Assembly: GCA_002049825.1 (NCBI GenBank)
Contig: MVCZ01000143.1
Span: 1-6,531, forward strand
Direction of reading: 5' to 3'
Source of the DNA: Candidatus Zhuqueibacterota bacterium 4484_188
GTDB lineage: Bacteria > Calditrichota > Calditrichia > RBG-13-44-9
Length of the DNA: 6,531 nucleotides
Part shown: piece after piece, positions 1-5,236 of the stretch
How positions within the stretch are numbered: position 1 is the first letter of the stretch
Layout of the letters: each line of letters begins with the position of its first letter
Program-made: the position numbers and the translations under genes
Notes under the pieces: model-generated
The model's database searches: none
Told to the model about the DNA's origin: nothing
What the model saw: only the letters and a program-made list of their open reading frames with translations

Positions 1-279
1 AAACCCCAGGGAGAAGCGGCAGAGATTTATCCGCAACCGCTGGTTCTTTCCCGGGGCAATCCGTTTCTGCACTTCGACCATTTACCGGCGGAAGCAATTA
101 TTTATATTTTCAGCAGTAACGGGAAATATTTGCAAACACTGCGAACCGAATCGAATGAGCGTTCTGTTTCGTGGAATTTGGTAACCAAAGACGGCGAAAT
201 GGCTGGCAGCGGAGTGTACCTCTACCGCATCGAATCGCCCGGGGAAGAGAAAACCGGGAAGTTCGTTTTAGTTCGGTGA
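1..279 (+). CDS. C-terminal part of a secreted protein with FlgD/Por-type sorting-like domain (5' end outside window)
   Basis: An open frame runs from base 1 to a TGA at 277-279, giving 92 residues without a start. The residues follow the pattern of the C-terminal immunoglobulin-like tail found on many exported proteins of FCB bacteria (FlgD-Ig or type IX sorting-like domain). There is a YPQP start near residue 10, then a hydrophobic strand 'IIYIFSSNGK', a tryptophan strand 'SVSWNLVTKDG', 'GSGVYLYRIES', and a final 'GKFVLVR' directly before the stop. In that family the tail serves as a secretion or cell-surface anchoring signal at the end of a much larger protein, whose activity cannot be told from this piece. 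The stop lies about 60 bp before the PTS remnant, which is in another frame, so no operon link is supported. The family call is fairly secure and the exact secretion route is inference. Confidence 0.8.
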   Translation, partial: KPQGEAAEIYPQPLVLSRGNPFLHFDHLPAEAIIYIFSSNGKYLQTLRTESNERSVSWNLVTKDGEMAGSGVYLYRIESPGEEKTGKFVLVR

Positions 280-335
280 ATGTTGATGATGTTGCGCCGG
301 GTCAGGTAAAATTTTTGTGACAACCGGGTGTTTAA

Positions 336-776
336 GGCACCTTCCAGGTGCTTATCTCCAGTCCGCTGTTTGCCTGCCCGCTTATCGGCTGGCTGTTAGG
401 AGATGTCGGGCTGGGGTTCGAGATGGGTTTTTTGTTTCAGCTTTTATGGTTAGGTCGGATTCCTGCCGGCGCGGCATCTGTCCCGGAGGGAAATATCGCC
501 AGCGGTGTGGCAACCGCGCTGGTGGTGCTTAATCAACACCTCGGTTTTCCCAACACCGCTATTACCCTAATTTTCCTGGAAAGTATTTTTGTCAGCTACC
601 TGGCGGCTTATAGCACAATACTTTACCGAAAAATTAACGGGACCGGGGTTATAACCGGCATAGGCGGATTGTTCGAGTCGCAACTGGTGATTATTAAGCC
701 GGCAATTTTGGGTGCCGGTCTGGCTTTTGTTTTTCCTTTGTTCAAACAGGCATTTGTTAAGAAAATGGAGATTTAA
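336..776 (+). pseudogene. PTS mannose-family EIIC component, N-terminally truncated and short
   Basis: This frame encodes a hydrophobic protein matching the membrane-channel subunit EIIC of mannose/fructose/sorbose-type phosphotransferase systems. Recognisable parts are 'FQVLISSPLFACPLIGWLLGD' near the beginning (342 onward), then 'LLWLGRIPAGAASVPEGNIAS', which is the conserved loop after the second helix. The reading begins after a stop at 333-335. The only nearby starts are internal (GTG at 348), inside the conserved core, so the first transmembrane helix of about 20 residues is missing. From the GTG the product is 142 residues, against roughly 230-270 for the family, and the stretch after 'ILYRKING' does not continue the usual pattern, so a second loss is likely. 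The last residues end at the TAA at 774-776, and EIID follows after 1 bp. A functional channel is unlikely as sequenced. A real pseudogene and an assembly gap both fit. Confidence 0.72.
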
Positions 777-777
777 T

Positions 778-1393
778 TTGTCGCAGGAACCTAAACAACC
801 CTCGCGGCAACTTATCACGCGCGGGGATTTGTTTAAAGTATTTTTAGCCAGTTTCTGAAACGGCATCTCAAATTTTTCAATTCTCATCCTTATTTTGCTT
901 CCTATGCACTGGGTGTCTCAATCAGATTGGAAGAGATGAAAGTAAGCGGTGAAGCGCAAACACCCGAGACAATTGACCGCTTGAAGGATTTGCTTATCAG
1001 CCCGCTGGGTGCTATTGGCGATCGGCTGTTCTGGGCAACCATTAAGCCAGCCAGCCTGATTACCGGCATGGTGGGTATTTTGCTGGCGCCAACGATTTTC
1101 GCTACAAAGGAATTCTCCTGGGTTACCGCTACGGTGTGGATGTTTATAAATACGTAGGTCAGCAGCAGTTTGAAAAATTGCGCAAAACTTATTTTATTGT
1201 TTTAGTATGTTCCACATTGCTGTTGGTTATTTCTTTCGGTGTGAAACTAACCCTAATTTCGCCGGTGCTGGCTTTGGTTTTTGTGTTTGCTTTCCTTTAC
1301 AGCGCTTTCTTTTATCGGTTGACCCGGAGCTTTTATATTACCAGTTTCAGCAGCATCATTTTTTTCATTGTAATGGGACTTTTATTCTTTTAA
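778..1393 (+). pseudogene. PTS mannose-family EIID component, broken into three frames by two internal losses
   Basis: EIID is the second membrane subunit of the mannose-type PTS. A TTG start at 778 has a GGAG seven bases upstream, and its frame reads 'SRQLITRGDLFKVFLASF' before a TGA at 856-858. The next recognisable block is in another frame from 855: 'LKRHLKFFNSHPYFASYALG', then 'EEMKVSGEA' and 'SPLGAIGDRLFWATIKP', the conserved EIID core. It continues to about 1083, where a third frame takes over from about 1088: 'FRYKGILLGYRYGVDVYKY' and a C-terminal hydrophobic region ending in a TAA at 1391-1393. The family has about 30-40 more residues at the first junction (the region around 'SFWIQASWNFERMQ') and about 15 at the second. 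These are losses, not simple one-base shifts, so recoding cannot repair them. The remaining total is about 205 residues versus roughly 240-280. The assignment is firm and the cause of the damage is open. Confidence 0.75.
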
Positions 1394-1434
1394 ACGGTTT
1401 AATAAACAAGAAATTTTACTGGTACCATTTACTG

Positions 1435-1701
1435 ATGATTGAAGAAGAAATTAAAATAGAAAATAAAAACGGACTTCACGCACGTCCGGCGAATATGCTC
1501 ACGGTAACAACCAAAAAGTTTAAATCGCAAATTTTTATTTCGAAAGATGGGTATGAGGTGAACGGTAAGAGCATCCTGGGTGTGATGACCCTGGCGGCAG
1601 AGCCGGGCAGCGTGATTAAAGTGCGCATTGAAGGCGAAGATGAGCAGGAAGCTATGGAAGCCATTAAGGAACTTATTCGGAATAAATTCCACGAAGAATA
1701 G
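1435..1701 (+). CDS. ptsH: HPr family phosphocarrier protein
   Basis: This 88-residue protein has the normal length and layout of HPr, the cytosolic carrier that takes phosphate from enzyme I on a histidine and passes it to EIIA of sugar PTS systems. The active-site block 'NGLHARPA' places the phosphorylated histidine at exactly residue 15. 'VNGKSILGVMTL' places a serine at exactly residue 46, the site that HPr kinase/phosphorylase modifies in organisms using Ser46 regulation. 'AAEPGSVIKVRIEGEDE' and the closing helix 'AMEAIKELI' also fit. The ATG at 1435 is the right start because the histidine and serine then take canonical numbers. The longer frame upstream of it, from 1207, is a shadow of EIID. 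No clear ribosome binding site precedes it, and translation may depend on coupling from EIID, which ends 41 bp upstream. Its gene is intact although the EIIC and EIID genes beside it are damaged. Confidence 0.93.
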   Translation: MIEEEIKIENKNGLHARPANMLTVTTKKFKSQIFISKDGYEVNGKSILGVMTLAAEPGSVIKVRIEGEDEQEAMEAIKELIRNKFHEE

Positions 1702-2075
1702 GAAAAAACGAAAAGCAGTTGTTTCTATTGCGTAACACTGTTGAGCACCTCAACAATTCGACCATTCAGAATGTTAACCCGCCCGGTAAAAGTGTTTATT
1801 TTCAACACAATGGTTTATTCTTCAACAGCGATTTATAAAATCAGCTTTGCAGATTGGATGATATTTTGCTGAAAAATAAAAGCTTATTTCCCGATTCTGC
1901 AATTATTGGTTTGCGGCACTTTATTTGCTGTTATTCCGGGTAAGAAATTTACTGGTGGTGGTGATTATTTTCTACCACGATTCGAATACCGGTGCCAGGG
2001 ATGACAGATACCCGGAAGTATAGGTCTAAACCGGGTGTCAGGTGAGGAAAATTTTCTTAACGACAGGGAAGTGGA
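1702..2075. other. Gene-poor stretch between HPr and the small DHp-like protein
   Basis: I find no convincing gene in these 374 bases. The + frame directly continuing after the HPr stop stays open for about 55 codons but has no start with a ribosome site and no family pattern. On the - strand, 1725-1814 reads 29 residues with a pattern of the type 'VLKINTFTGRVNILNG', bounded by a stop, which may be a remnant of an unrelated gene. A 7-bp perfect stem with a 3-base loop lies at 1739-1755 (TGTTGAG/CTCAACA) but lacks a T-run, so it is not a standard terminator. A second hairpin lies at 2007-2039. Enzyme I, which often follows HPr in such clusters, is not here. Confidence 0.5.
2007..2039 (+). other. 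Nine-pair hairpin in the leader of the DHp-like gene
   Basis: Bases 2007-2015 (GATACCCGG) can pair with 2031-2039 (CCGGGTGTC), giving nine pairs including one G-U around a 15-base loop. It is followed not by a T-run but by a GAAAATTTTC palindrome at 2047-2056 and then the ribosome site region before the ATG at 2076. It could be a leader structure, an mRNA-stabilising stem, or a weak terminator for the upstream cluster. The sequence shows only the pairing, and a function is not supported. Confidence 0.3.
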
Positions 2076-2288
2076 ATGACTATAGCTACGAATACCGAAC
2101 TCAGCGAAACACAATTGGTGGAATACTACGAGAATCTGATTTCTTTTATCCGAAGCCGCCTAAATGTGATAGGCACATCGGTTTATTTATTGCAAGCTGA
2201 TTTGCCGGGTACTAATTTTCATACACATAAATATATTCAAAAAATTAATGAAGAAATCGATTCCATCCGAAAACTAATAAACGAATGA
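2076..2288 (+). CDS. Small DHp-like protein lacking the phosphorylatable histidine
   Basis: This 70-residue soluble protein has no signal peptide or membrane segment. The body looks like the two-helix dimerisation hairpin (HisKA/DHp) of sensor kinases. 'YYENLISFIRSRLNVIGTS' resembles the first helix around the H-box, followed by 'VYLLQADLP', a short turn, and a second helix 'YIQKINEEIDSIRKLINE' with the usual Y-L..I....-R-L..L spacing. Aligning 'LNVI' with the end of a normal H-box puts Ser23 where the catalytic His would be, so it should not autophosphorylate. No ATPase domain follows. A GGGAAGTGG tract precedes the ATG. The REC-kinase gene starts 18 bp after the stop, so the two are probably co-transcribed. 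A role as a dimerisation partner, decoy or modulator of that kinase is inference. It may instead be an unrelated small helical protein. Confidence 0.7.
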   Translation: MTIATNTELSETQLVEYYENLISFIRSRLNVIGTSVYLLQADLPGTNFHTHKYIQKINEEIDSIRKLINE

Positions 2289-2306
2289 TAAAATGGATTC
2301 GTGTCA

Positions 2307-3497
2307 ATGGATAAAAAAGATGTGCAAATTCTGGTAGTGGAAGATGAAGAAATTATCCGTATGATGTTCAAGCAATCATTCGAGAACTGGGGTTTCCGGG
2401 CAGACGCTGCCGAGAATGGGAAGGAAGCACTGGAAAAATGCCAGGATAATTTATATAATATCATCGTCACCGACTTAAACATGCCCATTATGAACGGTAT
2501 GGATTTACTGAAGCGGATTAAGGCAAAATGGCCCTTTATCGAAGTGGTCGTTGTAACCGGTTTTGCGACAATCGAGTCGGCAATCGAGGCGATGAAATTG
2601 GGTGCGCACGATTTTATCCTGAAGCCGGTAAATTTCGACCATGTTCAATTCACTATCAATAAATGTTTTCAGAAGATTCGTGCCCAGGCGGAAAATACCG
2701 AATTGCGGCAATTGAATGCCCGGCTGAAAGAACTAAACGAGCTGAAAGATAAATTCATTTACATCACTAACCATGAAATTCGCACACCGCTGACAATCAT
2801 TAAGGGGTACCTGGATGTTTTGGGGAGCATGCTGCCCGATCCTGACCCGGATGTGGCTGAAGTCCTGGAAATCTTGGAAACCACCACCGACGAATTAAAC
2901 GACCTTGTTGAAAGAATGCACATCCTGGAAGCTATGGAACAGGTGCAGGAAACGCCGGTGTGGCAAACGATTGATTTGAAAGAAGTGATTTCCAAGGTAT
3001 ATAAGGAATTGGGTGTTTTATTTAATTCCCGAAAACTCGATCTGAAAATCTATGTAGATAAAAAGCCACTTTTACTTAAAGGAGACTACCGGCAAATTCG
3101 TTTGATTTTGCGAGAGTTGCTGCAAAATGCGCTGAAGTTTACCGGTGATAACGGAAAAGTCCGGGTTCGGCTGGAATTAAAAAATGAAGAAATCCACTAT
3201 TCTGTGAGCGACACCGGCGTGGGAATCCCTTTTGAAAAGCAGGATTTAATTTTCGAACGGTTTTATGAAATCCAGGATGTGATTAATCACCGAACTTCCA
3301 AGAAAGAATTTATGGGCGGCGGAATGGGTATTGGCTTAAGCCTGGTAAAGGAAATTGTTCACTCTATGGGTGGGAAAATTCTGGTAGAGAGCGAACCCGA
3401 CCAGGGATCCACTTTCAAAGCAATCCTTCCCTGTGATCCTGAAAATCGGAAAGAAATGAGCTTTTACGGTAAAACAGTGAACACAAAAACAAATTGA
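2307..3497 (+). CDS. Cytoplasmic hybrid: response-regulator receiver followed by histidine kinase (REC-HisKA-HATPase)
   Basis: The product is 396 residues with three domains in order and no membrane segment. The receiver occupies about residues 5-120, with acidic pair Glu12-Asp13, phospho-acceptor Asp56 ('VTDLNMPIMNG'), Thr84 and Lys106 ('ILKPV'). Its 'VTGFATIESAIEAMKLGA' helix resembles NtrC-type receivers. A coiled linker at about 122-150 leads to HisKA with the H-box 'NHEIRTPLT' (His156), then HATPase_c with the N-box 'ELLQNALKFT' (Asn274), the G1 box 'DTGVGIP' (from 302), the F-box 'FERFYEI', and the G2 box 'GGGMGIGLSLVKEI' (337-350). All catalytic residues are present, so it should autophosphorylate His156. 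With the receiver at the N-terminus, its input is probably phosphotransfer from another kinase rather than a ligand. I chose the ATG at 2307, which has a TGGA about 9 bases upstream. A GTG at 2301 would add two residues. The output target is not visible. Confidence 0.92.
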   Translation: MDKKDVQILVVEDEEIIRMMFKQSFENWGFRADAAENGKEALEKCQDNLYNIIVTDLNMPIMNGMDLLKRIKAKWPFIEVVVVTGFATIESAIEAMKLGAHDFILKPVNFDHVQFTINKCFQKIRAQAENTELRQLNARLKELNELKDKFIYITNHEIRTPLTIIKGYLDVLGSMLPDPDPDVAEVLEILETTTDELNDLVERMHILEAMEQVQETPVWQTIDLKEVISKVYKELGVLFNSRKLDLKIYVDKKPLLLKGDYRQIRLILRELLQNALKFTGDNGKVRVRLELKNEEIHYSVSDTGVGIPFEKQDLIFERFYEIQDVINHRTSKKEFMGGGMGIGLSLVKEIVHSMGGKILVESEPDQGSTFKAILPCDPENRKEMSFYGKTVNTKTN

Positions 3498-3498
3498 A

Positions 3499-3533
3499 GC
3501 GCGCGGTTTCTTCCCGCTGACCGGCGCGTCTTT
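3499..3533 (+). terminator. Probable intrinsic terminator after the REC-kinase gene
   Basis: One base after the kinase stop, GCGCGCGGT (3499-3507) pairs with ACCGGCGCGT (3520-3529), with one bulged G and one end wobble, giving a GC-rich stem of about nine pairs and a 12-base loop. The T-tract is short (TCTTT), so termination may be partial. The position directly after a long gene, before a non-coding stretch, supports the call. Confidence 0.45.
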
Positions 3534-3580
3534 AAACGTATAAAAAAATAAACAGTATTGTGCACTAATAACATTGCTTT

Positions 3581-3649
3581 CCTGCCTGCCGACGAAGTCA
3601 GGCAGGGAGCGTTCCTCCCTCATGGCGTACTCTAGGCACAAGTAGCCAT
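3581..3649. repeat. Cluster of short hairpins, REP/MITE-like
   Basis: Three inverted repeats stand nearly end to end. CCTGCCTG (3581-3588) pairs perfectly with CAGGCAGG (3599-3606) around a 10-base loop. AGGGAG (3604-3609) pairs perfectly with CTCCCT (3615-3620) around 5 bases. ATGGC (3622-3626) pairs with GCCAT (3645-3649). The first and second share bases 3604-3606, so they cannot both form fully. CCTGCC-type arms of this kind recall dispersed palindromic repeats in other bacterial genomes, but the window holds a single copy, so repeat status is inference. Apart from this cluster and the terminator, the 306 bases between the kinase and lipoprotein genes hold only an AT-rich zone with a TATATT (3735-3740) that lacks a good -35 partner. 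Confidence 0.5.
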
Positions 3650-3803
3650 CCGTACGGGGTAATGACTTTCCCACCGTTGGCTGAGTTCTTACCCGGGTAA
3701 TTACAATTAAATTTTATTTTTCGCCAACAAATGTTATATTAAGAAAATTTGCGGCGTTATTTAGTGAAATATGGAGGAGTTTTGACTATGTTTTTTCAAT
3801 ATA

Positions 3804-4331
3804 ATGAGTTTGGCGGTTGTGGTCAGTTATTTGTTGTTTGGATGCGGCTCGGGTGAGAAGAAAGAAGCACAAAAACAAACCGCAATACCCAATCCGCATT
3901 CGGTTCACGGTGGCGGGCTTTTATTTACCCCGACTCAGGAATGGGTGAGTGAAAAACCGGTTTCGTCGATGCGTATAGCACAGTACCGTTTGTCGGGATC
4001 GGAAGGCGCCGAAGATGCCATCCTGGCGGTGTTTAATTTTCCCGGAACAGGCGGGACAGTTGAAGCAAATCTAAATCGCTGGTACGGTCAATTTGTGCAA
4101 CCTGACGGCAGCGAAACCAAATCGCACGCAATTGAGAAAAAGGAAAAAGTGAATGGTTTATCTGTTACCGAAGTATACGTAACCGGTACCTACCTGCAAT
4201 CAAGCAGCGGAATGATGATGGGCTCATATCGCCCTGAAACAAGCTTTCGTGGCGTTTTTTTAATGGAAAAGACAGATATGTGGATTTGGCAAAATGAAGC
4301 GTTCTGTATGATAAAAAGTTTTTTCTCTTGA
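3804..4331 (+). CDS. Putative lipoprotein of unknown function; start region probably frameshifted
   Basis: From the ATG at 3804 the product is 175 residues. It opens with a hydrophobic run and a lipobox-like 'LLFGC' (Cys14), then a polar linker rich in Lys and Gln, so it is likely anchored to a membrane by a lipidated cysteine. The rest follows a pattern I know only from uncharacterised proteins: 'WVSEKPVSSMRIAQYRL', 'AVFNFPGTGGTVEANLNRW', 'GQFVQPDGS', 'VNGLSVTEVYVTGTY'. No enzymatic motif is visible. The signal peptide lacks the usual N-terminal basic residues. A strong ribosome site GGAGGAG (3773-3779) sits correctly before another ATG at 3788, whose frame dies after 22 codons. Removing one T from the T6 run at 3791-3796 would join that ATG to this frame and add five residues. 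The C-terminus also seems to lack a segment between 'MWIWQ' and 'NEAF', where relatives usually have a glycine-proline turn. Confidence 0.72.
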   Translation: MSLAVVVSYLLFGCGSGEKKEAQKQTAIPNPHSVHGGGLLFTPTQEWVSEKPVSSMRIAQYRLSGSEGAEDAILAVFNFPGTGGTVEANLNRWYGQFVQPDGSETKSHAIEKKEKVNGLSVTEVYVTGTYLQSSSGMMMGSYRPETSFRGVFLMEKTDMWIWQNEAFCMIKSFFS

Positions 4332-4356
4332 AAAAATCACCTTAATTCATTATACT
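4328..4356 (+). promoter_or_regulatory. Sigma-70 type promoter of arsR
   Basis: TTGAAA (4328-4333, five of six consensus bases) and TATACT (4351-4356, five of six) are separated by exactly 17 bases. The element overlaps the lipoprotein stop at 4329-4331 and lies about 30 bp before the arsR ATG, so arsR has its own start of transcription near 4363. This is the best-formed promoter I can see in the window. Confidence 0.68.
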
Positions 4357-4371
4357 TCGTCATGTAACGAA
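4356..4371. promoter_or_regulatory. Candidate ArsR operator (inverted repeat at transcription start)
   Basis: TTCGT (4356-4360) and ACGAA (4367-4371) form a perfect inverted repeat around CATGTA, beginning at the last base of the -10 box and spanning the expected transcription start. A homodimeric winged-helix repressor such as ArsR typically binds a site like this and is released by As(III) or Sb(III). The placement fits autoregulation. The half-sites are only 5 bp, so binding by ArsR is inference. Confidence 0.5.
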
Positions 4372-4385
4372 ATGTGAGACCGGAT

Positions 4386-4730
4386 ATGAGAAAATTAATA
4401 AAGGTATTCAAAGCGCTTTCCGACACCAATCGTTTGCGCATTTTAAAAATGCTGGAGATTCGTTCGCTTTGCGTATGCGAGATCACCGATGTGTTGCAAT
4501 TGGCGACCTCCACTGTGTCCAAGCACCTCTCATTGCTCCGCGATGCTGAGTTGATTCTCGATTCAAAAGATGGAAAGTGGGTGAACTACACACTGAACCT
4601 TAGCGGACAGAATAGCTACGTAAGCAGTTTACTACCGCTAATAAGAAAATGGTTGCCCGACAATAAAGTGGTTCTTGAAGATGCACGAAAAGTACAGAAC
4701 GTAGATCGTTTGCATCTTTGTCACGGTTGA
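4386..4730 (+). CDS. arsR: ArsR-family metalloid-responsive transcriptional repressor
   Basis: From the ATG at 4386 the product is 114 residues, normal for ArsR/SmtB repressors. It is a dimeric winged-helix protein: 'FKALSDTNRLRILKML' opens the fold, 'RSLCVCEITDVL' carries the As(III)-binding pair Cys29 and Cys31 in the same CVC arrangement as plasmid R773 ArsR, the recognition helix is 'ATSTVSKHLSLLRDAELI', and the wing is 'DSKDGKWVNYTL'. A further cysteine near the end (Cys112 in 'HLCHG') may complete a three-thiol site, which is speculative. A GTG at 4374 would add four residues but lies close to the expected transcript start. Neither start has a clear ribosome site. The gene follows its own promoter and inverted repeat and precedes arsC by 61 bp, consistent with an autoregulated arsenic operon. 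Confidence 0.9.
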   Translation: MRKLIKVFKALSDTNRLRILKMLEIRSLCVCEITDVLQLATSTVSKHLSLLRDAELILDSKDGKWVNYTLNLSGQNSYVSSLLPLIRKWLPDNKVVLEDARKVQNVDRLHLCHG

Positions 4731-4765
4731 TTTTTTTTAAGCAGATAATTCGATAATTAGCTAAA

Positions 4766-4791
4766 TATAATAATGATTAAACAGATTATTA
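4766..4791 (+). promoter_or_regulatory. Possible secondary promoter/operator before arsC
   Basis: A perfect TATAAT lies at 4766-4771, with an inverted repeat TAATAA (4768-4773)/TTATTA (4786-4791) overlapping it and ending at the arsC start. The -35 region at the right distance is poor, and the spacer is very AT-rich, so both matches could be chance. If real, arsC would have an almost leaderless transcript, which would fit its lack of a ribosome site. Confidence 0.28.
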
Positions 4792-5214
4792 ATGACCAGT
4801 ATTTTGATTCTTTGTACCGGAAACTCCTGCCGCAGTCAGATGGCAGAGGGTTTTCTGAAATCATTCGACGATCAATTAGCAGTGTATTCAGCCGGAGCTA
4901 ATCCTTCCGGGCAAGTGCACCCTAAGGCAATACGGGTAATGCAAGAAGTCGGCATCGACATCTCCGGCGGCTATCCGAAAAAGGTTGATGAATTTTTCGA
5001 TCAGTCCTTCGATTACGTGATTACCGTATGCGACAACGCCCGCGAGACCTGCCCGGTGTTTTTGGGGGATGTGAAGGAGCAACTTCATATCGGTTTCGAA
5101 GATCCCGCCGAAGCCACCGGAACGGAAGAAGAAGTGTTGGCTGTATTCCGCCGTATCCGCGACGAGATTAAGCGGGACTTTTTTACGTTTTATCAGGATA
5201 AGGTGAAAGCGTGA
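4792..5214 (+). CDS. arsC: Arsenate reductase, thioredoxin-linked (low-molecular-weight phosphatase fold)
   Basis: The 140-residue cytosolic enzyme reduces arsenate to arsenite using an intramolecular cysteine cascade that thioredoxin recycles. It has the family's P-loop 'CTGNSCRS' with nucleophile Cys8 and Arg14, the 'SAGANPSGQVHPKA' segment, and the redox pair Cys80 and Cys87 in 'VITVCDNARETCPVF', matching Cys10/Cys82/Cys89 of Staphylococcus aureus ArsC. It also has the general-acid Asp104 in 'FEDPAEATG'. Length is normal and nothing appears missing. The three cysteines separate it from plain tyrosine phosphatases of the same fold. The ATG at 4792 is fixed by the N-terminal strand 'SILILCTGN'. 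No ribosome site precedes it. It is downstream of arsR, and CxxC proteins that might supply electrons follow. Confidence 0.94.
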   Translation: MTSILILCTGNSCRSQMAEGFLKSFDDQLAVYSAGANPSGQVHPKAIRVMQEVGIDISGGYPKKVDEFFDQSFDYVITVCDNARETCPVFLGDVKEQLHIGFEDPAEATGTEEEVLAVFRRIRDEIKRDFFTFYQDKVKA

Positions 5215-5236
5215 GTTCTATGGAATTCTCTGCCTC

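Noticed and set aside
297..320. Similarity of CCGGGTCAGGTAAAATTTT here to CCGGGTGTCAGGTGAGGAAAATTTT at 2031-2055
   Set aside because: The match needs two gaps and is short and low in complexity. It could be a shared leader motif, but chance is more likely.
317..532. 71-residue + frame over the EIIC region
   Set aside because: It is in a different frame from the recognisable EIIC helices and is rich in Arg and Cys without a family pattern. It is a shadow.
1207..1434. Apparent N-terminal extension of HPr
   Set aside because: This stretch is EIID read in the wrong frame. Starting at 1435 gives canonical His15 and Ser46.
1739..1755. TGTTGAG/CTCAACA hairpin as a terminator for the PTS cluster
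   Set aside because: The stem is perfect but short, the loop is 3 bases, and there is no T-run after it.
3336..3674. 112-residue - strand frame over the kinase end and hairpin cluster
   Set aside because: It is antisense to the conserved kinase G2 box and the terminator, and its middle is the translated hairpins. No ribosome site is seen, so it is a shadow of repeats and a real gene.
4698..4738. Terminator after arsR (AACGT/ACGGTT stem then T8)
   Set aside because: The stem has only five pairs with a bulge and a 20-base loop. The T8 alone does not make a convincing terminator.
4744..4758. GATAATT direct repeat before arsC
   Set aside because: A 7-bp AT-rich direct repeat in an AT-rich spacer is expected by chance.
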